Shown: positions 1-7,066 of the stretch, one piece after another | How the letters are laid out: every line of letters begins with the position of its first letter | Numbering within the stretch: position 1 is the stretch's first letter | Assembly (NCBI GenBank): GCA_019423265.1 | Contig: JAHZBS010000009.1 | Span: forward strand, 14,870 to 28,730 | Direction of reading: 5' to 3' | Source of the DNA: Clostridiales bacterium | GTDB lineage: Bacteria; Bacillota_A; Clostridia; Lachnospirales; Bianqueaceae | Length of the DNA: 13,861 nt | Position numbers and translations under genes: made by a program | The notes under the pieces: model-generated | Seen by the model: the letters and a program-made list of their open reading frames with translations, nothing else | What the model was told of the DNA's origin: nothing | Database searches by the model: none

Positions 1-223
1 AGATGGTGGGGATGATGATCCCCAGATCCCGGGATTTCTGGGCTTTTAAGCTTTTGCCGAGGAGATTGGGCGTGTAGTGAAGCTGCCTAGCCGTCTGGAG
101 AACGAGCTGCCGTGTCCGCTCGCTGACAGGATAGCTAGAATTGCTGACCACCCTGGATACGGTGGCGGGGGAGACGCCGCAGGCCTTGGCGATATCGTAG
201 ATGGTTGCGTTTTTGTCTGGCAT
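1..223 (-). CDS. LacI-family transcriptional regulator, N-terminal part (truncated by window edge)
   Basis: The visible 74 residues are the DNA-binding half of a LacI/GalR repressor. A helix-turn-helix reads TIYDIAKACGVSPATVSRVV (about residues 7-26), followed by the third helix and a hinge-like NLLGKSLKAQKS (53-64). The first strand of the periplasmic-binding-protein-like sensor domain, DLGIIIPTI, begins at 66. The rest lies outside the window. The ATG at 223 starts 4 bp after the deacetylase stop, with a purine-rich GGCGTAGGGG just before it, so the gene is very likely co-transcribed and possibly translationally coupled with that gene. Family knowledge: LacI proteins bind palindromes with a central CpG and respond to a sugar or sugar phosphate. 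A good candidate site of this type lies at 9121-9138, but the link is inference. Family assignment is firm; effector and targets are unknown. Confidence 0.93.
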   Translation of the reverse strand, partial: MPDKNATIYDIAKACGVSPATVSRVVSNSSYPVSERTRQLVLQTARQLHYTPNLLGKSLKAQKSRDLGIIIPTI

Positions 224-227
224 ACCC

Positions 228-1406
228 CTACGCCTCAGCGTCCAGCTCAGAATATAGAATTTGTCCCAGCCCCATGGACAGCTTTATGGAGATGGAGCCG
301 TCGAAGAGGACAAGATCGGCGTCATACCCGGGCGCTAACCGGCCCTTGCGCCGGTCTTCCCCGATGACCCGGGCTGGCGTCGTGGAAGCCATAGTGATGG
401 CGTCCTGGAGGGATACGCCCACCTCCACCATAGTCCGGACAAGGCGGTCGCCCGATGCCGTGCTGCCGGCAAAGGCCTGCCGGTCCATAAGCTTCATCAC
501 CTGGTCCTCATAGATTGTCTCAACGCCGTTGGCCTGGCGGTATACGGTGCCCTCTTCGATATGGGAGGCGGAATAATCTAAGCCGTCGCTGATGAGAGAA
601 ATTTTATCCGGACCTTTGCACTTGACGATCAGGCGGAGCAGGGCGGTGGGCAGATGGCGGCCATCTGCGATAACCTGAACGGTCAGTTCGTCCTGCAAGA
701 GCCCGGCCTCCACAACGCCGGGGACGCGGTAGCCATTCTTTCGGATTACGGATGAGCAGCTGGAGTAGATGTGCGTGACATCGGTATAGCCGTGCTCGAT
801 GGCCTTGACTACGGTATCATAATCCGCGTCGGAGTGGGCGATTGAAGGGACGATCCCCGCCTCCCGCAGAGTATCCGCCAGCGCCAGCCCTCCTACAGCC
901 TCCGGAGCAGCGCCCATCATGCGAATGCCGTCCCAGGTGTCTAACAGGGCCTGTACATTCTCCTGGGTGGCTGGCAGAATGCTGTCTTCATTTTGTGCGC
1001 CCTTCTGGGAGGGGGAGAGGAAAGGACCCTCCAGGTGGATGCCCAGAATACCGGGATACTCTTTCTTCGCCTGGCGGACAGCTTCTATGGCCCGCTGGAG
1101 GTGGGGGATGGGAGACGCCAATGTAGTGGGCAGGATGGAGGTGACACCGTGCTGCGCATGGGCCTGGCACATACGGATAATGTCTTGGCTGTTGCAGCCC
1201 ATGACGCCGTATCCGCCGCCGCCGTGAACATGGAGATCCACGAATCCCGGCGCCGCATAAAGCCCCCGGGCATCGATGACAGTCGCGCCGCCGGGAATCT
1301 CCACGTGATCCTCGATGGCCTCGATCCGGCGGTCCCGAATGACAATAACGCCGCTGCGCCTGCATAGAGGCGTCAACAGAGTAGCATTTTTAATGAAGGT
1401 CAGCAT
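228..1406 (-). CDS. nagA: N-acetylglucosamine-6-phosphate deacetylase-like amidohydrolase (NagA family)
   Basis: This 392-residue protein has the usual NagA length and amidohydrolase fold. Visible active-site elements are HVH (59-61), HLEGPF with metal ligand E126, AHSDAD with H191, THIY with H212, ADGRH with H251, and SDG with the catalytic aspartate D274. The family removes the acetyl group from N-acetyl-hexosamine 6-phosphates in the cytosol, feeding NagB-type deaminases. The start is ATG with AGGAG nine bases upstream (near 1416-1420). A consensus promoter lies at 1448-1476, and the LacI gene follows 4 bp downstream. Oddities: the THLFNAM/THLYNAM loop of classical NagA is THIYSSCSSV here, and the usual TDAxAPAG after the catalytic Asp is SDGLDYSA. 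Both segments contact the sugar in known enzymes, so the substrate may be another N-acyl-amino sugar phosphate. The family call is strong; GlcNAc-6-P specificity is not proven. Confidence 0.85.
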   Translation of the reverse strand: MLTFIKNATLLTPLCRRSGVIVIRDRRIEAIEDHVEIPGGATVIDARGLYAAPGFVDLHVHGGGGYGVMGCNSQDIIRMCQAHAQHGVTSILPTTLASPIPHLQRAIEAVRQAKKEYPGILGIHLEGPFLSPSQKGAQNEDSILPATQENVQALLDTWDGIRMMGAAPEAVGGLALADTLREAGIVPSIAHSDADYDTVVKAIEHGYTDVTHIYSSCSSVIRKNGYRVPGVVEAGLLQDELTVQVIADGRHLPTALLRLIVKCKGPDKISLISDGLDYSASHIEEGTVYRQANGVETIYEDQVMKLMDRQAFAGSTASGDRLVRTMVEVGVSLQDAITMASTTPARVIGEDRRKGRLAPGYDADLVLFDGSISIKLSMGLGQILYSELDAEA

Positions 1407-1447
1407 TGATGACCACTCCTTGTCTATAGAGATATGGACTTCCCTAT

Positions 1448-1476
1448 ATCATAGCAACAATTCTGGGAATTGTCAA
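1448..1476 (-). promoter_or_regulatory. Sigma-A promoter of the nagA-lacI unit
   Basis: On the minus strand a perfect -35 TTGACA (1471-1476) and a -10 TATGAT (1448-1453) are separated by exactly 17 bp. Transcription would start near 1441, giving a leader of about 35 nt that contains the AGGAG ribosome-binding site. Confidence 0.8.
1457..1473. promoter_or_regulatory. Palindrome between -35 and -10 of the nagA promoter (putative operator)
   Basis: ACAATTCTGGGAATTGT is a perfect inverted repeat with 7-bp arms and a 3-bp centre. It fills the spacer and overlaps the -35 box, a classic place for a repressor site. Its centre is not CpG and it does not resemble the 9121-9138 palindrome. It may therefore serve a different regulator (for example GntR type) rather than the adjacent LacI protein. 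A second small repeat, GGGACGAGTCCC (1484-1495), lies just upstream. Confidence 0.45.
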
Positions 1477-1577
1477 ATGATTCGGGACGAGTCCCTGGGA
1501 AGCGGCCGAGAATATGGCTATGAGACAGTGGGCAACAAACATTATAAGGATAGAATAAAAAATTATAACAATAGCAA

Positions 1578-1604
1578 AGTTTTTATAGAATTAAAGTAAA
1601 AACT
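1578..1604. repeat. Inverted repeat upstream of the ATPase gene promoter
   Basis: AGTTTTTA (1578-1585) and TAAAAACT (1597-1604) are perfect 8-bp arms separated by 11 bp, ending two bases before the -35 box of the following promoter. The position suits an operator, but in such A+T-rich sequence chance is a real alternative. Confidence 0.3.
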
Positions 1605-1605
1605 A

Positions 1606-1634
1606 TTGATTTTGGGAGTATATTTGGCTATACT
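1606..1634 (+). promoter_or_regulatory. Sigma-A promoter of the ATPase gene
   Basis: A -35 TTGATT (1606-1611) and a -10 TATACT (1629-1634) are separated by 17 bp. The predicted start near 1641 leaves only about 15 nt of leader, made up almost entirely of the ribosome-binding site GAGGAGG (1642-1648). Confidence 0.7.
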
Positions 1635-1655
1635 ATTAGTCGAGGAGGCGATGGC

Positions 1656-2855
1656 ATGATCCTGAGACCGCACTATATGGATATACTGAAAACCTACCGT
1701 GATGTTCCGCTGGTAAAGATACTTGCGGGAATCCGCCGCTGCGGTAAATCCACAATTTTGGAAATGTTGCGGGAAGATTTGCAAAATTGTGGCATTGCCC
1801 CAGATCACATCATTAGTATGCGGTATACATCGGAAGATTTTGACGACGGCATGACGGATAAGGATATGTATAGGGGTATCAGAGAAAGAATGAGCGGCGG
1901 TGGGCGCTACTACCTTTTGCTTGATGAGGTGCAGGAGATAACCGGATGGGAAAAGGCTGTCAACAGCTTGCTTGAAAATGCCAATACGGACATCTACGTT
2001 ACCGGATCAAATTCAAAGATGATGGCAAGCGAGATATCGACGTATCTAACAGGCCGGTATATTTCGATCCCGGTCTTTACCCTTTCCTTTGCCGAATATT
2101 TGGAATTCAAAAAAACAAGCAAACTGTCTCGGAAAGAATTGTTATATGAGTATTTGCGTATGGGCGGTTTCCCGATCGTAGCCCTCAGCAGCCTTGATGA
2201 GCGATCTGCCTATCAGATCGTGGAGGGGATCTATAATTCCGTTATTACAAACGACATCGCAAAACGCCACAACATCTCGAATTTTGATTTGTTCAACCGC
2301 GTTGTAAAATTTATCATCGAGAATGTCGGCAAAACTTTTTCCGCCAATGCAATCGCAAAATTTTTGAAAAGCGAGGGTCGAACGCTATCGGTCGAGGCTG
2401 TGTATAATTATCTGGAATGGCTGGAAAAAGCCTTTGTGATCTATCGCTGTCAAAGATATGACTTGCAGGGCAAATCCGTGCTGAAAACGCAAGAAAAGTT
2501 TTATCTTGCAGACCCTTCTCTTAAATATTGCCGTATGGGTTTCAATCCAAAGTCCATCGCCGCAATGCTTGAAAACATCGTTTACTTTGAACTTCGGAGA
2601 AGAGGGTATACGGTGTATATCGGCAAGAACGAAACAAAAGAAGTTGACTTTGTAGCAGTGCGGCGGGATGAGCGCATCTATGTTCAGGTATGCCGCAAGC
2701 TGCCGGAGGAATCTGACAGGGAGGTGGCAAATCTGCTTGAAATAAGGGATCATTATCCCAAGTATGTCGTAACCCTGGATGACTTCGCCTCCGGCAATAT
2801 CAATGGCGTAAAAATTATGCACTTGTCCGATTTCCTGCTGAGCAGCGGATATTAA
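1656..2855 (+). CDS. AAA_14 / DUF4143 family ATP-binding protein
   Basis: This 399-residue cytosolic protein belongs to the widespread AAA ATPase family with a C-terminal DUF4143 region. A Walker A motif reads GIRRCGKST (25-33) and a Walker B motif YYLLLDEVQE (85-94). A sensor-like VTGSNSKM (115-122) and TGRY (132-135), typical of the family, follow. The C-terminal domain has a PD-(D/E)XK-like pattern: E312 in FELRRRGY, D331 in KEVDFVA and Q344 in YVQVC. The family's cellular role is poorly known, and links to nucleic acids or toxin-like activity have been suggested. The ATG at 1656 has GAGGAGG 7 bases upstream; an ATG at 1651 is followed by a stop after two codons. The gene stands alone with its own promoter and terminator. 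It is more A+T-rich than its flanking sugar genes, consistent with independent acquisition. No frame damage is visible. Confidence 0.9.
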   Translation: MILRPHYMDILKTYRDVPLVKILAGIRRCGKSTILEMLREDLQNCGIAPDHIISMRYTSEDFDDGMTDKDMYRGIRERMSGGGRYYLLLDEVQEITGWEKAVNSLLENANTDIYVTGSNSKMMASEISTYLTGRYISIPVFTLSFAEYLEFKKTSKLSRKELLYEYLRMGGFPIVALSSLDERSAYQIVEGIYNSVITNDIAKRHNISNFDLFNRVVKFIIENVGKTFSANAIAKFLKSEGRTLSVEAVYNYLEWLEKAFVIYRCQRYDLQGKSVLKTQEKFYLADPSLKYCRMGFNPKSIAAMLENIVYFELRRRGYTVYIGKNETKEVDFVAVRRDERIYVQVCRKLPEESDREVANLLEIRDHYPKYVVTLDDFASGNINGVKIMHLSDFLLSSGY

Positions 2856-2859
2856 CCTT

Positions 2860-2893
2860 TAAACAGCGCCCGCATGAATACGGGCGCTGTTTA
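2860..2893. terminator. Bidirectional hairpin terminator between convergent genes
   Basis: AAACAGCGCCCG (2861-2872) and CGGGCGCTGTTT (2881-2892) form a perfect 12-bp stem with an 8-nt loop, extended by one T-A pair. It begins 5 bp after the ATPase stop and lies about 30 bp beyond the convergent GH94 stop. A and T runs at the stem base give short U-tracts in both directions, so it probably ends both transcripts. Confidence 0.8.
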
Positions 2894-2920
2894 GTCCAAG
2901 AGGCTGTATTTTTGGTCGAA

Positions 2921-5266
2921 TCAATACACGATCTCGATCTCCACCGATTTCTTGCCGCGTATCATGTCGTAAGGCAAGAAATTGCTGTCAAGGGTTTCCC
3001 CGTCCACAATGATTTTTTTGGCGCGGGCGTTTTCCGCCGGGAGTTTCGGAGAATGAACCACACATGAGATTCCGTGGTACACCCTCGTGTAGGAGAAGCC
3101 GTCCCATTCCAGCGGCACACAGGGATCGAGGATGACTCCGTCGTAATCCGGCCGGAAGCCTAAGATGTACTGAGAGGCGGCAAGAAACATCCAGGAGGCG
3201 GTCCCGCTGAGCCATGAGCATTCCCCTGAGCCGTAGCGCTCATGGGAGGGACCGACCATGGAGGACGAATAGATATACGGCTCAACTTTGCATACATCCG
3301 CCCTGTCGTTGCGAACCGTGGGAAGCTCTCGGTGATAGAGGGAGTACGCATCCTCATTTCTTCCGAGAAGCGTCTCCGCGATAATGGCCCACGTGCTCGC
3401 GTGGAAGAAAAGTCCGCCGTTTTCGCGTATGCCGGTCTTCATGCCAAAGAAATATTTCTTCTGGAAGTCGATTCCGGAGGAGGCGGGGGCGTGGGAGACA
3501 ACGCCCAGGTCGCAGAACAGATATTTTTTGACGTTTTCAAAGCAGGAATTTCCCTTGTCCGCCGATGGCAGTCGGCTCAGGACTGCCCAAGACTGCGGAT
3601 TTAGGAATATCTTGTTGTATTCATCGTCGTCGGTGCCGTATTTCTCGCCGTAATCGGTGAACCCTCGCAGATACCACTTGCCGTCCCATAGAACGGGCTC
3701 CACGCTTCGGCACCACTCATAGTACTGTTTTGCCCACTGGGTGTTTTCGGCATCCTTCAAGTGCTCGAAGAGATGAATCAGCTCGTAGGCTGCATGAGCG
3801 GCCTGGAAAAAGACAAACGCGCTCTCGGCCTTATGCTTTTCCCATGAAATCTTTGAGAGGCTGTCGTTCCAGTCGCTCCCGAGAAAGAGCGGCACGCCGT
3901 GCTCTCCGAGGTGATTTTTTGTGAATTCAAGTCCCAGTTTCAGATGTTGCAGGACCGTTCCCTCACCGCCGTCGATAAACGGCACCGGTTCTCGGAGAAA
4001 GCCGTAGTCTCCCGTTTCCTTTACGTAGGTGCAGACAGAGAATACCGTCCAGATATGATCGTCGGAGCGCCCCCCGCCCATGGATTCCCCTGTCCCGGGG
4101 AAATAAAGCGTGCGCGCGTTTCCGTCCGATTTCTGAATGCCGAGAAGGGTTCGTATCCGCTCCTTTACTTTGTCCGGGGCGGAGTGGACAACGCCGAGAA
4201 CATCCTGCATACTGTCGCGGTAGCCCCATCCTCTGTCCAGCCCTCGCTCGTAGAAGGAAATAAACCGCGACCAATTAAAGGTCATACGGCACTGGTAGGG
4301 ATGCCAGATATTGAGCATAGTATTCATCTGCTCATCGGGGGTTTGGACTTGGAGATAGCTGCTATTCTTCCTCCATGCCGCCTTGAGCTCTTCGAGCTGC
4401 TCATCGGCCAGGCGGGAATCGGATGCGCTTGCCACCTGCTCCTGTATCTCATCTTCGTCGCGTGCGTTTCCTATGGTGAAGACGAAGCTTTTTTCTTCCC
4501 CTGGCGCCAGGGACACCGGACAGCAAAAGCTTCCGCACGCATTGTCGCCGTTTATGTCCGAGTTGCTGCACGCGCCCCGCTCCACCGCGATGGGATTCGA
4601 TTCGTCGCGGCATGTTCCGAGAAATTCAATGCGGGCGCAATCATGTCCCTCGATGGGCAGATCCGTGGCAATATAGCTTAGCAGCCGTTCTTCCCTGATG
4701 AAATCGTCGGAGGGGTTGAAGATGATGGCGTTGCCCTTTCTCCGGCAGTCAAAAAAGTAGCGTGGCCAGTCGCATTCGATGTCGAACTTTGCAATATAGC
4801 AGCTAAATTCCACATAGCTAAAGAGTTTCATGTTTTTGGCGGATCCGGATGTATTTTTTATAGTTCCCTTCCAGATTTCGTACTGCTTCCCCTCCGGAAT
4901 AAAGTATGTGATATCGCTTTGGATGCCGTCTTTTTCCGAGGAAATTCTTGTGTAGCCCATTCCGTGGCGGCAGCTGTAGTTGTCCAGCTCCGCTTGCACG
5001 GGCTGCCATGTGGGAGACCACACCGCACCGCTGTCCATATCTTTGAAGTAGAGGTATCTTCCAGGGCGGTCGTAGGGGATCCGATTGAAGTTATAGCGCG
5101 TGATGCGGAAGTTTCCAGGATCTCTATCGAACACAAGCCCACCGGCGGTATTGGAGATAATCCCACTAAAACCTCCGTTGCCCAGGTAATTGAGCCACGG
5201 CGTGGGCGTGTCCGGCCGGGTTATAACATATTCCCGGTTGTCGTTGTCGTAATATCCGAAATTCAT
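2921..5266 (-). CDS. GH94 family disaccharide phosphorylase (cellobiose/chitobiose phosphorylase-like)
   Basis: This 781-residue protein covers the whole GH94 architecture: N-terminal beta-sandwich, linker, (alpha/alpha)6 catalytic barrel and C-terminal cap. Its start, MNFGYYDNDNREYVITRPDT, and the RITRYNFN segment (54-61) closely follow cellobiose and N,N'-diacetylchitobiose phosphorylases. GYRDSMQD (348-355) and GSDWNDSL (463-470) are the conserved active-site segments, with D468 the expected general acid. SGTASW (687-692) corresponds to the phosphate-binding region, and ILDPCVPLEWDGF begins at 712. The family splits beta-linked disaccharides with phosphate to a sugar 1-phosphate and a free sugar in the cytosol. 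No signal peptide is seen, in agreement. The usual RADWNDC is GSDWNDS here, so specificity cannot be taken from either reference enzyme. The ATG at 5266 has GGAGG 9 bases upstream. The gene has its own promoter but could also receive read-through from the ABC pair. Confidence 0.9.
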   Translation of the reverse strand: MNFGYYDNDNREYVITRPDTPTPWLNYLGNGGFSGIISNTAGGLVFDRDPGNFRITRYNFNRIPYDRPGRYLYFKDMDSGAVWSPTWQPVQAELDNYSCRHGMGYTRISSEKDGIQSDITYFIPEGKQYEIWKGTIKNTSGSAKNMKLFSYVEFSCYIAKFDIECDWPRYFFDCRRKGNAIIFNPSDDFIREERLLSYIATDLPIEGHDCARIEFLGTCRDESNPIAVERGACSNSDINGDNACGSFCCPVSLAPGEEKSFVFTIGNARDEDEIQEQVASASDSRLADEQLEELKAAWRKNSSYLQVQTPDEQMNTMLNIWHPYQCRMTFNWSRFISFYERGLDRGWGYRDSMQDVLGVVHSAPDKVKERIRTLLGIQKSDGNARTLYFPGTGESMGGGRSDDHIWTVFSVCTYVKETGDYGFLREPVPFIDGGEGTVLQHLKLGLEFTKNHLGEHGVPLFLGSDWNDSLSKISWEKHKAESAFVFFQAAHAAYELIHLFEHLKDAENTQWAKQYYEWCRSVEPVLWDGKWYLRGFTDYGEKYGTDDDEYNKIFLNPQSWAVLSRLPSADKGNSCFENVKKYLFCDLGVVSHAPASSGIDFQKKYFFGMKTGIRENGGLFFHASTWAIIAETLLGRNEDAYSLYHRELPTVRNDRADVCKVEPYIYSSSMVGPSHERYGSGECSWLSGTASWMFLAASQYILGFRPDYDGVILDPCVPLEWDGFSYTRVYHGISCVVHSPKLPAENARAKKIIVDGETLDSNFLPYDMIRGKKSVEIEIVY

Positions 5267-5308
5267 TAAGCGTTTCCTCCATTTTTTTGAGTGACTTACT
5301 ATTGCTAA

Positions 5309-5337
5309 ATTATACCATAGCTGGATCTATATTTCAA
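5309..5337 (-). promoter_or_regulatory. Sigma-A promoter of the GH94 gene
   Basis: On the minus strand a -35 TTGAAA (5332-5337) and a perfect -10 TATAAT (5309-5314) are separated by 17 bp. The predicted start is near 5302, giving a leader of about 35 nt with GGAGG at 5276-5280. The -35 box lies only 19 bp from the stop of the upstream ABC gene, and I see no terminator between them. Confidence 0.8.
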
Positions 5338-5356
5338 TCCATTATCGTGCGTCCGG

Positions 5357-7066
5357 TCATCCGTCTTTCTCATTTGCTGTGTTTTCAGCAATTTCACCGA
5401 TCCACCGCTTATATTCGTGGTGAGCCGAAACCTGTTCCAGCGAACCGGAAGACACGATTTTGCCCTCCGCCATCAGGATGATGCGCGTAAAGTAGCGCAG
5501 CTGGGCTGGATGATGGGTCACGATTATGGCAGTTTTGGCTGCGGACAGTATATTTTGCACCACCTCTTCGCCCTGAGATATAGAAAGTCCGGAGGTCGGT
5601 TCATCAGCTAATAATAGGGGAGTCTTGTGAATCAAGCCTCGAGCGATATTGACCCGTTGGGATTGTCCGCCTGAGAGAGAGGTCGCCGACGCGTCGAGGA
5701 GGCCCTCCTGTTCACAGTCTAATTGAGCCGCCTTGAGAGATTGCGCAAGATCGCCATCGCCGTTCATGGAAATGTTCGTCTGAACCGATTCAGAATATAG
5801 AAAAGGGGATGAGGGAATATATGTAATATCCCGACAAGGGTCCGGCGAACTCTTTATGGCGAATGTGCCGCTGTCCGGGTGATATAAGCCTGCGATAATA
5901 CGCAAAAGAGTCGATTTGCCACATCCATTTTGTCCAATCAGGGCAATCTTTTCTCCCGTTCGCACGCGCAATGTAATGCCCTTTAAAATGTGCCGGTCTT
6001 CCATGCTATATTCTATATTCTCAGCTTTTATTAGGAGGTCATCTTCTTCTGGCAGCGCAGGCAAATGACCCGACGAGTCCACTGTGAATACCTCATTCAG
6101 CCGCTGGACACTCACTGTGCGCGTACCAATATCCACAAAGGGAGCCGAATATTGATTTACGGCAGCGCTTAACTTGTCATAGATTGAGAAGGAGGAAGCG
6201 ATGTGATTTGCGGCCATCTGGCCATTTTTGTAAAAAGGGAATAACACGGCGCCGAGGGAACCGCGCAGTGTGGAGGAAAACAGGCTGGTAAGGGCTGACG
6301 CTAAAATAGAAACTCGCTCTTGTTTCCATCGCGTGTCCCATATCTGACTTCTAATAGTTGCATACTGAGTATATAAATGTTGCGCGCATCCATACATCGA
6401 TGTAAAATCTATTTCATGGATAGCATTATATGCTATACCGCCAGCGCCATCCTCGAGACCTTGGAGCGTAACTTCATATTTTCTGCGCCGATCCATTACA
6501 AAGCGGCCTGAAAAAAAGCCCCAACATGCAACGAGAAGTGTGATGATGATAAAAAGGAGCGGATAATCGGAGAACATGCCAACTAACATGAGAATGCTTG
6601 CTGTGTTTGATACTATCAACCCTATGGAAACGATTACGGAAACCATATTAAGGGATGCTGTGTCAATGCGGTTCAGCAGATCCGCTTCCTTAAATTTTGC
6701 ATTTATTTCATCAAAAGGCAGCTTGTAGAGCGTTTGGCATGAATTTTTTGAAGCTAGAAGTTTTACCTTGAAGGAATTTAAATCTAAATACACATTATTG
6801 AGGTAAGACAATCCGAAAAAAAGAAGGATAATTCCGCCGCCAACGGAACAAACCCGGTACAGAAAATTTATATCACCTGTCTCCAAGGCGCCGTAGATTT
6901 GTATCAAAATATATGGCTGAAATATTGTGCCATAACAGATGATGAGGGCTAAAACCAGAGCTTGGATTAAGACCATCCAGGCGCTTTTTCCCGTGAGTTT
7001 CCTTAGAATGCGCCACGTCAGAGCAATGCTTTTTAAGAAACCCTTGTCCTTAGATTTTCCGTTCAA
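5357..7066 (-). CDS. ABC exporter half-transporter, subunit B (degenerate Q-loop)
   Basis: This 569-residue protein joins an exporter transmembrane domain (hydrophobic segments near 32-55, 72-92, 141-165, 168-188 and 255-278) to a C-terminal nucleotide-binding domain. Walker A is GQNGCGKST (378-386), the signature LSGGQSQR (464-471), Walker B LLLADEP (484-490) and the H-loop H518. Two normally conserved spots are altered: the Q-loop reads YIPSSPF (416-422) with no glutamine, and the D-loop reads SGLS instead of SALD. The start is TTG at 7066, which overlaps the stop of the upstream subunit (TTGA). It is backed by a strong GGAGGTGA seven bases before it, inside that gene, so the two subunits are translationally coupled. 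Together they should form a heterodimeric membrane exporter of lipid, peptide or drug type. The cargo is not indicated by the sequence. Confidence 0.9.
   Translation of the reverse strand: MNGKSKDKGFLKSIALTWRILRKLTGKSAWMVLIQALVLALIICYGTIFQPYILIQIYGALETGDINFLYRVCSVGGGIILLFFGLSYLNNVYLDLNSFKVKLLASKNSCQTLYKLPFDEINAKFKEADLLNRIDTASLNMVSVIVSIGLIVSNTASILMLVGMFSDYPLLFIIITLLVACWGFFSGRFVMDRRRKYEVTLQGLEDGAGGIAYNAIHEIDFTSMYGCAQHLYTQYATIRSQIWDTRWKQERVSILASALTSLFSSTLRGSLGAVLFPFYKNGQMAANHIASSFSIYDKLSAAVNQYSAPFVDIGTRTVSVQRLNEVFTVDSSGHLPALPEEDDLLIKAENIEYSMEDRHILKGITLRVRTGEKIALIGQNGCGKSTLLRIIAGLYHPDSGTFAIKSSPDPCRDITYIPSSPFLYSESVQTNISMNGDGDLAQSLKAAQLDCEQEGLLDASATSLSGGQSQRVNIARGLIHKTPLLLADEPTSGLSISQGEEVVQNILSAAKTAIIVTHHPAQLRYFTRIILMAEGKIVSSGSLEQVSAHHEYKRWIGEIAENTANEKDG

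Noticed and set aside
3899..4681. A 260-codon open frame on the plus strand inside the GH94 gene
   Set aside because: It lies fully antisense to a protein with strong family motifs, has no ribosome-binding site or promoter, and its translation shows no recognisable domain.
5263..5276. A catabolite-response-element-like GGAAACGCTTAA just before the GH94 start
   Set aside because: It fails the TGNAANCGNTNNCA consensus at several fixed positions, including both ends.
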